Part shown: one piece after another, positions 36,047 through 45,571 of the stretch
Numbering within the stretch: the first letter of the stretch is position 1
Layout of the letters: every line of letters begins with the position of its first letter
Origin: Oceanospirillaceae bacterium
GTDB lineage: Bacteria > Pseudomonadota > Gammaproteobacteria > Pseudomonadales > Balneatricaceae
DNA: 52,027 nucleotides
NCBI GenBank assembly: GCA_013215375.1
Contig: JABSRB010000001.1
Span: 219,600 to 271,626 of the forward strand
Direction of reading: 5' to 3'
Notes under the pieces: generated by a model
Told to the model about the DNA's origin: nothing
The model's database searches: none
What the model saw: only the letters and a program-made list of their open reading frames with translations
Made by a program: the position numbers and the translations under genes

Positions 36047-37432
36047 CTAACGCATTCCAGGAAACCCGCCACCACCGCCCATACCCGGTGGCATCATGCC
36101 TTTCATGCCGCGCATCATTTTAGTCATACCGCCTTTGCCAGAGACTTTTTTCATCATTTTGGCCATCTGCTTATGCTGCTTTAGTAGGCGATTAACATCT
36201 TGAATTTGCGTGCCTGAACCCGTAGCGATACGCTTTTTACGAGAGCCGCTGATAATATCTGGGTTACGACGCTCTTTAACGGTCATTGAATTAATAATAA
36301 CCACTAGCTTACCCATGCCTTTCTCAGCCTGTGCAGCTTGAGCAGCTTGGACCATTTGACCCATGCCTGGCAGTTTATCCATCATCGACATCATGCCGCC
36401 CATGTTGTCCATCTGGGCAATTTGCTCGCGAAAATCTTCTAAGGTAAAGCGCTTACCTTTGCTCATCTTGGCGGCAAACTTTTCCGCTTTTTTCTTATCT
36501 ATTTTTCGCTCGGCATCTTCAATCAGAGAGAGCACATCGCCCATTCCCAAAATCCGAGAAGCTAGACGCTCTGGATGAAACGGCTCTAATGCATCGACTT
36601 TCTCACCGGTACCAATAAATTTAATCGGTTTTCCGGTAATCTGCCTCACAGAAAGCGCTGCGCCACCTCGTGCATCACCATCCGCCTTGGTTAAAATCAC
36701 ACCGGTTAAAGGCAGAATTTCGCCGAAGGCTTTGGCGGTATTCGCTGCGTCTTGACCGGTCATCGCATCGACAACAAACAACGTTTCTACAGGATTAATA
36801 GCCGCGTGCAGTTCTTTTATTTCGGCCATCATTTCACTATCAACAGCCAAACGGCCTGCGGTATCCACTAACAACACATCAAAATGCTGCAGCCTCGCAT
36901 GCTCTAGGGCGCTGTTAACGATATCAATGGGACGCTGCTGGTCATTCGACGCAAAGAAATCTACACCAACTTCTAACGCCAGCGTCTCCAACTGCTTAAT
37001 CGCCGCAGGGCGATAGATATCTGCGGAGACAACTAATACCTTTTTCTTTTCACGCTCTTTTAAAATCTTTGATAGCTTGGCAACAGTAGTGGTTTTACCC
37101 GCACCTTGTAAGCCTGCCATCAATACCACTGCAGGAGGGGTCGCCGCGAGATTTAAACTCGAATTTTCCTCACCCATGATACGCACAAGCTCTTCGTTAA
37201 CTATTTTAACGAAGACTTGTCCAGGTTTTAAACTAGCAGTGACTTTTTGTCCCACTGCCCGCTCTCTTACGCTGTTAATGAAATCTTTTACAACGGGAAG
37301 CGCAACATCCGCCTCTAAGAGCGCCAAGCGCACTTCGCGCAATGTGCCTTTAATATTATCTTCTGTAAGTTTTGCCTGACCTGTGACCGCCTTTAGCGTA
37401 CCGGTTAAGCGCTCTGATAAATTCTCGAACAT
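36047..37432 (-). CDS. ffh: signal recognition particle protein Ffh
   Basis: GTPase that with 4.5S RNA targets nascent inner-membrane proteins to FtsY and SecYEG. The 461-residue protein has an N domain, a P-loop GLQGAGKTTT at residues 107-116, DTAGR, TKADGDARGG and a methionine-rich M domain from about residue 325. It ends in a Gly/Met/Pro-rich tail (GGGGGFPGMR). It is divergent from the ypjD-like gene and upstream of the rpsP operon, as in Pseudomonas. Confidence 0.98.
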   Translation of the reverse strand: MFENLSERLTGTLKAVTGQAKLTEDNIKGTLREVRLALLEADVALPVVKDFINSVRERAVGQKVTASLKPGQVFVKIVNEELVRIMGEENSSLNLAATPPAVVLMAGLQGAGKTTTVAKLSKILKEREKKKVLVVSADIYRPAAIKQLETLALEVGVDFFASNDQQRPIDIVNSALEHARLQHFDVLLVDTAGRLAVDSEMMAEIKELHAAINPVETLFVVDAMTGQDAANTAKAFGEILPLTGVILTKADGDARGGAALSVRQITGKPIKFIGTGEKVDALEPFHPERLASRILGMGDVLSLIEDAERKIDKKKAEKFAAKMSKGKRFTLEDFREQIAQMDNMGGMMSMMDKLPGMGQMVQAAQAAQAEKGMGKLVVIINSMTVKERRNPDIISGSRKKRIATGSGTQIQDVNRLLKQHKQMAKMMKKVSGKGGMTKMMRGMKGMMPPGMGGGGGFPGMR

Positions 37433-37767
37433 GTTTACCTCTAAATGCTACACAATGACTTAAACCAAAAGAAAGATATTCATTTATAGGTCCAGTCCAG
37501 ATATATTTTCTTATCAATAATGGCCATTATTGTAACTCAAAATGATTATATTCTCCTACTGCAAATCAGATTTAGCGCGGCTATTTCATAAAAACTCAAA
37601 GAGATAGTAGCCAGCCATCGGTAAAATTATCGCGTTAACTAACAGACACTGTTCACATCAAGCTCTTCACGCTAGCTTTAACACCGCATTTAACCAAATA
37701 ATAATTAAGCCAATCTATAATCGACATATTATTTATGGCAAAATAACCTCCCACAAGGAGACACACA
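37433..37767. promoter_or_regulatory. divergent ffh / ypjD-like upstream region with an 18-bp palindrome
   Basis: CAATAATGG-CCATTATTG at 37515-37532 is a perfect 18-bp palindrome lying about 83 bp upstream of ffh. On the plus strand TATAAT at 37716-37721 is a candidate -10 for the ypjD-like gene, with a poor -35. No open frame is present. Confidence 0.45.
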
Positions 37768-38565
37768 ATGTTTAGTGTTTTAATTTTAACATCCGCCCTT
37801 TTATACCTATTATCTGCGGGTGCTCAATATCTTTTATTAATTGAACACAATAGCTGGATCTCCACCGCAAAACTTAAAGCCGCAAAACCTCTTGGCGCGC
37901 TGGCGATCATCAGTCACACTTTTTTACTGCAACAGTCACTACAGCTGGAACACGGCATCAGTTTAAGCATATTCACCACCGGCTCACTCGTCAGCTGGCT
38001 AGTCGCCTTAGTACTTGTTATCAGCAGCATGCGCCAACAAGTCGAAAACTTATTCATCGCCGTCTTTCCAATGGCCGCTCTGCTAATACTATGCGACGGT
38101 TTTTTCACCATTGCCGCGCCAAAGCCCTATGAAAGCGGACTTATTAGCCACATATTACTGTCTATCTTGTCTTATAGCATTTTCACCTTGGCCGCTTTTC
38201 AAGCTGTACTGCTACACCAACAAAACAAAGCGCTCAAACATAACATTTCCGGCCCTTTACTCAACTCGCTGCCACCGTTACAAACAATGGAGCGGCTACT
38301 GTTCGAAATGCTCTGGACCGGATTTGCCCTTCTCTCGGTATCATTAGTCACAGGCATTATTTTTGTTAATGATATTTTTGATCAGCATTTAGCACACAAA
38401 ATTTTTCTATCCTTTATCTCTTGGCTGATCTTTGCCACGTTATTGACTGGGCGGGTTTTTTGGGGATGGCGCGGCAACAAAGCGATCCGCTGGACAATCG
38501 GCGGCTTCATCTCTTTGATGCTTGGCTTCTTTGGATCAAAACTGGTATTAGAAATACTGCTATAG
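37768..38565 (+). CDS. ypjD: YpjD-type inner-membrane protein (cytochrome c assembly/CcsA-like family)
   Basis: A 265-residue integral membrane protein with about eight hydrophobic segments and the family arrangement of cytochrome c assembly proteins of the YpjD type. An early ILTSALLYLLSAG helix, a central HILLSILSYSIFTLAAFQAVLLHQQNKAL and a late LSFISWLIFATLLTGRVFWGWRG are visible. The precise role is unknown; related proteins handle heme. An excellent ribosome binding site (AAGGAG) precedes ATG 37768. It lies next to ffh and the CNNM gene, the same trio as in E. coli. Confidence 0.88.
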   Translation: MFSVLILTSALLYLLSAGAQYLLLIEHNSWISTAKLKAAKPLGALAIISHTFLLQQSLQLEHGISLSIFTTGSLVSWLVALVLVISSMRQQVENLFIAVFPMAALLILCDGFFTIAAPKPYESGLISHILLSILSYSIFTLAAFQAVLLHQQNKALKHNISGPLLNSLPPLQTMERLLFEMLWTGFALLSVSLVTGIIFVNDIFDQHLAHKIFLSFISWLIFATLLTGRVFWGWRGNKAIRWTIGGFISLMLGFFGSKLVLEILL

Positions 38566-38634
38566 ACCAATAAGCTCTTCTGATAAATAACTAAATCAAC
38601 TGCAAAAATGACGTTAGCCTAAGCACTTTTGGTA

Positions 38635-38663
38635 TTGACAGCAGAGCGTCGCGGCCTGACAAT
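38635..38663 (+). promoter_or_regulatory. putative promoter of the CNNM-family gene
   Basis: A consensus -35 TTGACA (38635-38640) is followed after exactly 17 bp by GACAAT (38658-38663, four of six). The start point near 38670 leaves a short leader before the TTG start at 38696. Confidence 0.5.
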
Positions 38664-38695
38664 ACGCTCAATTAAACTATATAGGATCCACCACC

Positions 38696-39976
38696 TTGGA
38701 AGACGCGTCGATAAGCCTACTATTAGGCATTCTCTGCTTCTTGATATTATGCTCAGCTTTTTTCTCAAGCTCTGAAACCGGCATGATGTCTCTCAACCGC
38801 TACCGCCTGCGCAATTTAGTCAAACAAAAACACCGCGCCGCGAGAAGAGCAGACAAATTACTCAAGCATCCCGACCGATTGATTGGCGTCATTTTAATAG
38901 GCAATAACTTTGTTAATATTCTCGCCTCAGCGATCGCCACAGTTGTCGCTGTAAGGTTATGGGGAGATGCTGGAATTGCGATCGCCACCGCCACCTTAAC
39001 CATCGTTATCCTCATTTTTGCAGAAGTGACACCCAAGACCATAGCCGCACTGTACCCAGAGAAAATTGCTTTCCCAGCCGCTTATATACTTGGACCTCTA
39101 TTAAAAGTGCTCTACCCATTGGTTTTCATCGTCAACAAAATCACCAATGGATTATTGATGTTATTCGGACTCTCCTCCGCCAACAAAAACGATCAAGACC
39201 TCAGCACTGAAGAACTGCGTACCATTGTTAACGAATCGGGGTCAATGCTGCCTAAGGGCAAGCAATCTATGTTACTTGGTGTTTTAGAACTCAACGAGAT
39301 GACCGTCGAGGACATCATGATCCCAAGAAACGAAATCCTTGGGATTGATTTGGATTTAGATTTTGAGCAAATACTGGACACTATCACCAGCTCCGAACAC
39401 ACTTTGTTACCGGTCTACAACACGGATATTAACAAGGCGATTGGCATTTTGCACTTGCGCAACCTAACCAAACTCATCCAACAGAACAACCTCACTAAAA
39501 CGACCTTAGTACAAGTGATCCGCGAGCCATACTTTATCCCCGAGAGCACCCCACTACAGGTACAGCTATTCAATTTCCAAAAAGAAAACCATCGACTCGG
39601 ATTGGTTGTCGATGAATACGGCGATATCCAAGGCATTGCGACTTTATCGGATATTCTAGAAGAGATCGTAGGTGAACTTTCCAGCGTGCAAAAAGAGCAG
39701 AGTAACGACATCCATCGCCAGGAAGATGATAGCTATATTATCGATGGCACCGCCTTTATAAGGGATATCAACAAGGCGCTGAATTGGACGCTCCCGACCG
39801 ACGGCCCCAAAACACTGAACGGATTAATTACCGAAATATTAGAGGCAATCCCCGAGGCCAACGTCTGCTTAAAAGTCAAAAACTATCACATTGAAACACT
39901 GCAGATTTCCGATAATCAAATCAAATCCTCTCGACTATTTGCCCTTGAGACAGATGACGAAGACGATGACGAGTAA
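38696..39976 (+). CDS. yfjD: CNNM/CorB-CorC family membrane protein
   Basis: A 426-residue inner-membrane protein likely involved in magnesium or other divalent cation transport. The DUF21 transmembrane domain (about residues 1-190) has SSSETGMMSLNRYRLRNLV, GVILIGNNFVNILASAIATV and EVTPKTIAALYPE. A CBS pair follows (MTVEDIMIPRNEI through GIATLSDILEEIVGEL). The C-terminal CorC/HlyC domain ends in an acidic tail (ETDDEDDDE). The start is TTG with AGGA 9 nt upstream. It lies between ypjD and ansA. Confidence 0.92.
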   Translation: MEDASISLLLGILCFLILCSAFFSSSETGMMSLNRYRLRNLVKQKHRAARRADKLLKHPDRLIGVILIGNNFVNILASAIATVVAVRLWGDAGIAIATATLTIVILIFAEVTPKTIAALYPEKIAFPAAYILGPLLKVLYPLVFIVNKITNGLLMLFGLSSANKNDQDLSTEELRTIVNESGSMLPKGKQSMLLGVLELNEMTVEDIMIPRNEILGIDLDLDFEQILDTITSSEHTLLPVYNTDINKAIGILHLRNLTKLIQQNNLTKTTLVQVIREPYFIPESTPLQVQLFNFQKENHRLGLVVDEYGDIQGIATLSDILEEIVGELSSVQKEQSNDIHRQEDDSYIIDGTAFIRDINKALNWTLPTDGPKTLNGLITEILEAIPEANVCLKVKNYHIETLQISDNQIKSSRLFALETDDEDDDE

Positions 39977-40009
39977 TACTTCAGTAACGTCTGATTAACA
40001 GGAAACACT

Positions 40010-40960
40010 ATGCAACCTATTCTCATTATCTATACCGGTGGCACCATCGGCATGCGCACCAGCTCGGAGGGCTATCAGCCCTGTGACGGCATTCAGACAT
40101 TGATCGAGAGCTCATTGTCTATGGCAGCTTTAGCTCAATTACAGCCCTATCAGGTACATGAGTTCGATAATTTAATCGACAGCTCTAATGCCCTACCCAG
40201 TAACTGGCTTGAAATAGCCCAATGCATAAAAGACCACTATCAACAGTACAGTGCTTTTATTGTATTACATGGCACTGACACTATGGCTTACACAGCCGCT
40301 GCATTGCACCATTTACTGGGAGAGAATATAAAGCCAGTCATTGTCACCGGATCACAGATCCCAATGTGTGAAGCACGCAGCGATGCCAGCAGCAATCTTT
40401 TAGAAGCAGCACTGTTCGCGCGCAGCGGCAAAGTTGCGCAAGTTTGCATTAGCTTTGCCGGTAAACTCTTGGCAGGCAATAGCGCCAAAAAAGTTCACAC
40501 TAGCGCCATGGCTGCGTTTGATAGCTTAAACCGCCCACCTTTAGCGCTGGCCAATATAGCTTTAGATTTTTCGCAGAACACTGTGACGATGAGCAACGCT
40601 AAAACCGACAAAAGCTTTGAATTTCCCAGCTTACAAGAAAAGAGCGTAGCGGTGATCTTCCTTTACCCAGGCATTAACGACAGCGTCATCAACGCTGCGT
40701 TTTTAGACTCACAAACCACTGCAGTGGTCATGCTCAGCTACGGCGCAGGCAACCCTCCCGATCAAAACCTCTGCTTAATAAAAGCACTTGAGAGCGCTCA
40801 GCAGCGTAACATTCCCGTTATCAACATCACTCAATGCTATTCTGGCTCCGTCTCGCAAGGCACATATGCGGTGGGATCAGTACTGAATAAATTTGGAGTT
40901 ATTAGCGCAGGAAATAGAACACTAGAAGACGTAGTCACATCTTTGTACATTAAGGATTAA
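40010..40960 (+). CDS. ansA: type I (cytoplasmic) L-asparaginase
   Basis: Hydrolyses asparagine to aspartate and ammonia. The 316-residue protein has no signal peptide, which supports the cytoplasmic type. The two threonine motifs are IIYTGGTIGM near the N-terminus and LHGTDTMAYTA near residue 88. VTGSQIPMCEARSDASSNL is also conserved. A good AGGAAA site precedes ATG 40010. It converges on moeB with only 1 bp between the stops and no obvious terminator. Confidence 0.93.
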   Translation: MQPILIIYTGGTIGMRTSSEGYQPCDGIQTLIESSLSMAALAQLQPYQVHEFDNLIDSSNALPSNWLEIAQCIKDHYQQYSAFIVLHGTDTMAYTAAALHHLLGENIKPVIVTGSQIPMCEARSDASSNLLEAALFARSGKVAQVCISFAGKLLAGNSAKKVHTSAMAAFDSLNRPPLALANIALDFSQNTVTMSNAKTDKSFEFPSLQEKSVAVIFLYPGINDSVINAAFLDSQTTAVVMLSYGAGNPPDQNLCLIKALESAQQRNIPVINITQCYSGSVSQGTYAVGSVLNKFGVISAGNRTLEDVVTSLYIKD

Positions 40961-40961
40961 A

Positions 40962-41720
40962 TTATTTATTGCCCTTGCAAACAGGACAGTTAAGATCAGC
41001 TTTGAGCTTGAGCGTTTGCCATTGCATCGACTTCGCATCGAACACCATCAACCGCCCCACTAACGCCTCTCCAACGCCCGTGAGCACTTTAAGCACCTCA
41101 AGCGCCTGCATAGAACCAATAACGCCGACTAGAGGCGCTAACACGCCAGATTGCGAACAACTCAACTCCTCGCCCTCATGCTCACCACGAGGATAGAGAC
41201 ACTGGTAACAGGGAGAACCCGACACTCTTGGATCAACCGTCAGCAACTGTCCCTCCATACGAATTGCCGCACCGCTCACCAACGGCTTAGTTTGTTTTAC
41301 ACACAAGCGGTTAATCAAATAACGTGTGGCAAAGTTATCGGTACAATCCACCACCAAATCAACTTGTGCCACCACTTTTTCCAGTGACGGAGCAGCCAAG
41401 CGATGCGCTATAAGCTGCACTTGAATATCCGGGTTTAACGCATGAATTCGCTCCCCAGCGGAAGCAACTTTAGCTTGACCTAAACTGCTTTGCTGATGAA
41501 TAATTTGGCGCTGCAAGTTAGACAACTCCACCTCATCATCATCCAACAATACCAGCGAACCTACACCTGATGCCGCAAGATACATAGCCACAGGACTGCC
41601 TAAACCGCCGAGCCCTATCACCAGCACTTTACTATCAAGCAACTGCTGCTGACCTTCAATATCGATATCTCCAAGCATAATTTGCCTTGAATAGCGTAAC
41701 AACTGCTGATCAGATAACAT
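40962..41720 (-). CDS. moeB: MoeB/ThiF/HesA family adenylyltransferase
   Basis: E1-like enzyme that adenylates the C-terminal Gly-Gly of a sulfur carrier, most likely MoaD for molybdopterin synthesis. The nucleotide-binding GLGGLGSPVAMYLAASGVG (residues 36-54) and DDDEVELSNLQRQ are clear. The zinc-binding cysteines are C171xxC174 and C245xxC248. At 252 residues it is the MoeB size without a rhodanese domain. It ends the hemA-prfA-prmC-moeB run. ThiF is the main alternative; the operon context favours MoeB. Confidence 0.9.
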   Translation of the reverse strand: MLSDQQLLRYSRQIMLGDIDIEGQQQLLDSKVLVIGLGGLGSPVAMYLAASGVGSLVLLDDDEVELSNLQRQIIHQQSSLGQAKVASAGERIHALNPDIQVQLIAHRLAAPSLEKVVAQVDLVVDCTDNFATRYLINRLCVKQTKPLVSGAAIRMEGQLLTVDPRVSGSPCYQCLYPRGEHEGEELSCSQSGVLAPLVGVIGSMQALEVLKVLTGVGEALVGRLMVFDAKSMQWQTLKLKADLNCPVCKGNK

Positions 41721-41768
41721 TTTTGCCTCTTATGAAGTACTGGTTTTCACCTAGGTGACTATCCGAGC

Positions 41769-41960
41769 ACAGACTAATCTACTGCGACCAAGTCTATTTG
41801 GTTAAAATCAACGCTAAATTTCGTTAAATAGCACGCTATTATTCGGCAAATCCCTATGCCTCACCCCTTCGGGGCTGGCATGATAAATTGTTCCAGACAA
41901 TTTATTCGCCTCAAATTACCGCTAATTTTTCCTCAAATAGCCTTGCTCTCACGACGATCG
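41769..41960. repeat. interspersed repeat in the prmC-moeB gap (shared with lolB-prs)
   Basis: Positions 41769-41830 match the reverse complement of 47922-47984 at about 85% by eye, opening with the identical acagactaatctactgcga. Positions 41920-41960 match the reverse complement of the tail (47886-47941: cgctaattttcc, then ttgctctc and acgac). Between them lies sequence with two hairpins, CCCC-TTC-GGGG and ATAAATTGT/ACAATTTAT. The second block overlaps the last codons of prmC. Confidence 0.75.
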
Positions 41961-42814
41961 CCGCCCTCAGATAGCCACCTAGCCAAACTTACTCGATCAT
42001 TGCCGGCTAGATCTTTAACGGTATGTGCCTGCGTATAGCCATAGCGCTCAAACAATTTACACACCGCGACACCTTGCTCAAAACCGTGTTCAAGCAACAG
42101 CCAGCCATTGTCTTGTAAATATGCTCGGCTGCCTTCGATAATATCCTGAATATCTTGCAGACCTCCATTTTCAGCGACCAGCGCAGTCAGTGGCTCAAAC
42201 CGCACATCACCCTGTTGCAGATGATGATCATCCGACTCTATATAAGGAGGATTAGAGAGAATCAAATCAAACTTACCCACAAGCGGCTCAAACCAACTGC
42301 CTGTTAATACTTTGACATTATCTAACTGTAATGTTTGTCGATTGCGCTCCGCCAACTGTGCAGCAGCTGCAATATAATCAGTTGCCACTATTTTCCAGCT
42401 AGACCGCTCACTTGCCAACGCTAATGCGACGGCACCCGTTCCCGTGCCTAAATCAGCCACACAGTAATCACCATCTGACAGCAGCGCTAAACCTTGCTCA
42501 ACCAACAACTCAGTGTCGGGACGCGGAATTAAAGTATCCTTTGAAACGGCTAAACGAAGCGTCCAGAAATCTTGATAGCCGAGCAAATAGGCAATGGGCT
42601 CGCCCTCTATACGCCTTTGCAGCAACTCAGAAAACCGCTTACACTGATCATCTGTTAGATGTTTTTCGGGCCAAGTATACAAATAACTAGTGTTTTTTTG
42701 CAGTACATGCGCCAACAGTAGCTGTACATCTAGCCTAGCGGTATCACTGAATTCCGCTAACAGCGCACTTTTCTCAAGGGCACCGCCAATACACAAACCA
42801 GCCATAAATGACAT
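41933..42814 (-). CDS. prmC: peptide chain release factor N5-glutamine methyltransferase
   Basis: Methylates the Gln of the GGQ motif in RF1 and RF2. The 293-residue protein has an N-terminal helical domain that binds the release factor, the SAM motif DLGTGTGAVALALA (121-134) and catalytic NPPY (188-191). The start overlaps the prfA stop (TAATG). The last ~10 residues (GGDRRESKAI) extend past the usual end and are encoded by an interspersed repeat. Confidence 0.96.
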   Translation of the reverse strand: MSFMAGLCIGGALEKSALLAEFSDTARLDVQLLLAHVLQKNTSYLYTWPEKHLTDDQCKRFSELLQRRIEGEPIAYLLGYQDFWTLRLAVSKDTLIPRPDTELLVEQGLALLSDGDYCVADLGTGTGAVALALASERSSWKIVATDYIAAAAQLAERNRQTLQLDNVKVLTGSWFEPLVGKFDLILSNPPYIESDDHHLQQGDVRFEPLTALVAENGGLQDIQDIIEGSRAYLQDNGWLLLEHGFEQGVAVCKLFERYGYTQAHTVKDLAGNDRVSLARWLSEGGDRRESKAI

Positions 42815-43896
42815 TAGTCGCCCAGCTCTCCCAACAACTCTGTCTGACGCTCAATCAATAAAGGACCAATCACTTGCCCTAACTCGCCTTCCATTATCTC
42901 ACCTAATTTATATAAAGTAAGGTTGATACGATGATCGGAAACACGCCCTTGAGGGTAGTTATAGGTGCGAATACGCTCAGATCTATCGCCACTACCGACT
43001 AAACTTTTACGAGTATCAGCCTGCTGCGCCGCCTGTTTTTCATCTTCAGCGGATTGCAATCGAGAGGCCAGCAATGACATCGCTTTAGCGCGGTTCTTGT
43101 GTTGCGAGCGCTCCTCTTGACACTCCACCACCACCCCAGAAGGTAAATGGGTTATACGCACCGCCGAATCGGTTTTGTTAACATGCTGACCGCCGGCACC
43201 TGATGCACGGTAAGTATCCACCCGTAAATCAGCTTTATTGATTTGCACTTCATCCACTTCATCCATCTCTGGCATGACAGCTACTGTACAAGCTGATGTA
43301 TGTACTCGCCCCTGGGACTCTGTTTCAGGTACACGCTGCACTCTGTGCACGCCGGATTCGAACTTAAGCTGTGAATACACATCGGTACCGACGATACGTG
43401 AAATAATTTCTTTGTAGCCGCCGTGTTCGCCGTTGTTAGTACTGATAACCTCTATACGCCAACCCATAGAATCAACATATTTGGAATACATACGAAACAA
43501 ATCGCCGGCAAAAATAGCGGCCTCATCACCACCCGTTCCGGCGCGTACTTCTACAAATACATTGCGGCTGTCATTGGGATCTCTTGGTAGCAATAACACT
43601 TGCAACTGCTCCTCGAGTTCTTCAATTTTTGCCTTGCTAGTTCGATACTCTTCCGCGGCCATTTCACGCATCTCAGGATCGTCATCTTCTGCCATCAACT
43701 TAGCTTCTGCAAAATCATCCAAGGCACTGCCAAAATCACCAAAGACCAGCACAATAGGCTCTATCTCCGCATACTCCTTAGAGTGCGAACGAAACTTATC
43801 TTGGTTGGAGATAATTTCAGGGGTACTCATCAACACCGCAAGCTCTTCGTATCTTTCGGCCAATTTTTCTAATTTCAATCTTACGGATTCTTTCAT
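42814..43896 (-). CDS. prfA: peptide chain release factor 1
   Basis: Recognises UAA and UAG stop codons. The 360-residue protein has the codon-recognition tripeptide PET at 190-192 in [13 protein letters not shown], the RF1-type PxT motif, and the peptidyl-hydrolysis loop GGQ at 235-237 in [12 protein letters not shown]. It is coupled to prmC, whose product methylates Gln237. Confidence 0.98.
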   Translation of the reverse strand: MKESVRLKLEKLAERYEELAVLMSTPEIISNQDKFRSHSKEYAEIEPIVLVFGDFGSALDDFAEAKLMAEDDDPEMREMAAEEYRTSKAKIEELEEQLQVLLLPRDPNDSRNVFVEVRAGTGGDEAAIFAGDLFRMYSKYVDSMGWRIEVISTNNGEHGGYKEIISRIVGTDVYSQLKFESGVHRVQRVPETESQGRVHTSACTVAVMPEMDEVDEVQINKADLRVDTYRASGAGGQHVNKTDSAVRITHLPSGVVVECQEERSQHKNRAKAMSLLASRLQSAEDEKQAAQQADTRKSLVGSGDRSERIRTYNYPQGRVSDHRINLTLYKLGEIMEGELGQVIGPLLIERQTELLGELGD

Positions 43897-43959
43897 CCTA
43901 ATTCCTCAACACTTACCACTTGATCTCACTGCCAAGACCAAGCTCAATAACTTAAATTC

Positions 43960-45219
43960 TTAATCGTCAGCGTCAAGCTGAAACAACTCTTCTGTCAACT
44001 GCGTTAAATCTGTTCGCCCCTGTGCACTGGCCTTGCGCAATTGAATACTAGGGTGATGCAATACTTTGTTGGTTAAACGCCTAGCGAGCTCTATCACCAC
44101 TTGTTCTGCGTTATCCCCTTTAGCCAAATTCTTTAATGCACTGCTTACTTCCTCGTCTCGCAGCTGCTCTGTACGCATGCGCAGTGCAGTTAATGTACTC
44201 ACAACATCTCTAGATCGTCGCTCTAAGACATATCTATCCACGCCATCAATAATGATTTTTTCCGCGTCAAGTGCCGCTTCCTGACGCTGTTGTTGGTTTT
44301 CCTGGATAACCTGATGCAAGTCATCCACGGTATAAAGGTACACATCATCAAGCTCTTTTACTTGCACTTCAATATCTCTTGGTACCGCAATATCTATCAT
44401 AAACATAGGCTGATGTTTACGCTTAAGCAGTGCCGATTCCACCGCCCCTTTACCTAAAATCGGCAGCTGTGAAGCAGTGGAGGCAATAACAATATCTGCA
44501 CGATGCAATATATCGGGGATATCTCCCAGCAAAATAGCTTGGGCATCAAAATTCGCCGCGAGCGCCTGCGCTTTATCCAAAGTGCGATTAGCGACAATAA
44601 TATTGGTGACTCCAGCATTTTTGAGATGCCTAGCAACAAGCTCAATGGTCTCCCCTGCACCAATCAATAGCGCCGTACTGTCTTCGAGATCAGAGAATAT
44701 ATGCTGCGCCAAACTGACTGCCGCATAGGCAACCGACACTGGGTTCTCACCAATCGCGGTATCGGTGCGAACTTTCTTTGCCACGGCAAAGGTCTGCTGG
44801 AACAGCTGACCAAGCTCTCCCTTTAACAAATTCATTTGTTGAGAGACGGCAAAACTTGATTTCAATTGGCCTAAAATCTGTGGCTCGCCTAATATTAGGG
44901 AGTCGAGCCCACAGGCCACTCTCATCATATGTTGCACAGCGTCTAAACCGGTATGCGAATACATGCTCTGTTCTATTTCAGCGGTAGATAATGACTTGTA
45001 CTGGGCCAACCAATTCAATATCTCTTGAGTGCTTTGTGTATTCGCCGAGCAGTAGACTTCAGTTCTATTACAAGTAGATAGAATCGCGATCTCATTCAGC
45101 CCGGCGCTATCTCGCGCTGCAATTAACGCATCTTGCATCACAGCAGGCGCAATAGCCAAGCGCTCACGCACTTCAATAGATGCCGTCTTATGGTTGATAC
45201 CCAACGCCAAAAGGGTCAT
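43960..45219 (-). CDS. hemA: glutamyl-tRNA reductase
   Basis: First committed step of C5-pathway heme synthesis, reducing Glu-tRNA to glutamate-1-semialdehyde. The 419-residue protein has NHKTASIEVRERLAI, the catalytic Cys50 in LSTCNRTEVYC, a Rossmann NADPH site (ALLIGAGETIELVARHL) and the C-terminal dimerisation helices. It heads the hemA-prfA-prmC-moeB operon and is divergent from the TPR-lolB-prs run. Confidence 0.98.
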   Translation of the reverse strand: MTLLALGINHKTASIEVRERLAIAPAVMQDALIAARDSAGLNEIAILSTCNRTEVYCSANTQSTQEILNWLAQYKSLSTAEIEQSMYSHTGLDAVQHMMRVACGLDSLILGEPQILGQLKSSFAVSQQMNLLKGELGQLFQQTFAVAKKVRTDTAIGENPVSVAYAAVSLAQHIFSDLEDSTALLIGAGETIELVARHLKNAGVTNIIVANRTLDKAQALAANFDAQAILLGDIPDILHRADIVIASTASQLPILGKGAVESALLKRKHQPMFMIDIAVPRDIEVQVKELDDVYLYTVDDLHQVIQENQQQRQEAALDAEKIIIDGVDRYVLERRSRDVVSTLTALRMRTEQLRDEEVSSALKNLAKGDNAEQVVIELARRLTNKVLHHPSIQLRKASAQGRTDLTQLTEELFQLDADD

Positions 45220-45571
45220 ATAAAAGATCTAATCCCGTAAGCTAAATTCTCGCCAACCCGCTACTTTGAAGCGAACGGTTAGAAATGATAAATAAAAACG
45301 CGCTATATTAACAACATTGCCCAACAATTTCGCCATATCTCTTTTTTATTTCACTTTTACAGTCTCAAAAATCAATTATATAAAAAATAGACGATGAGCA
45401 TGCAAACTTAATCCCTACAGATCAGTCATAGGCATTAATTATTATCCACTTTCCAGCTTTTAGGATAAACTAACTAAGCTATAATCAATGTATTGGCAGA
45501 TTTCACCAGCCTCACCAGCTATCAACAATTTGTCGACCAATCATTTTGACTCAAAAGGACAGGACCCAAAC
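45220..45571. promoter_or_regulatory. divergent hemA / TPR-lipoprotein upstream region
   Basis: A perfect TATAAT at 45480-45485 is a likely -10 for the plus-strand genes, with a weak -35. Its start point near 45492 would exclude an ATG at 45488 from the transcript. That supports GTG 45572 as the first codon of the TPR gene. I see no clear hemA promoter and no repeat. Confidence 0.45.
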
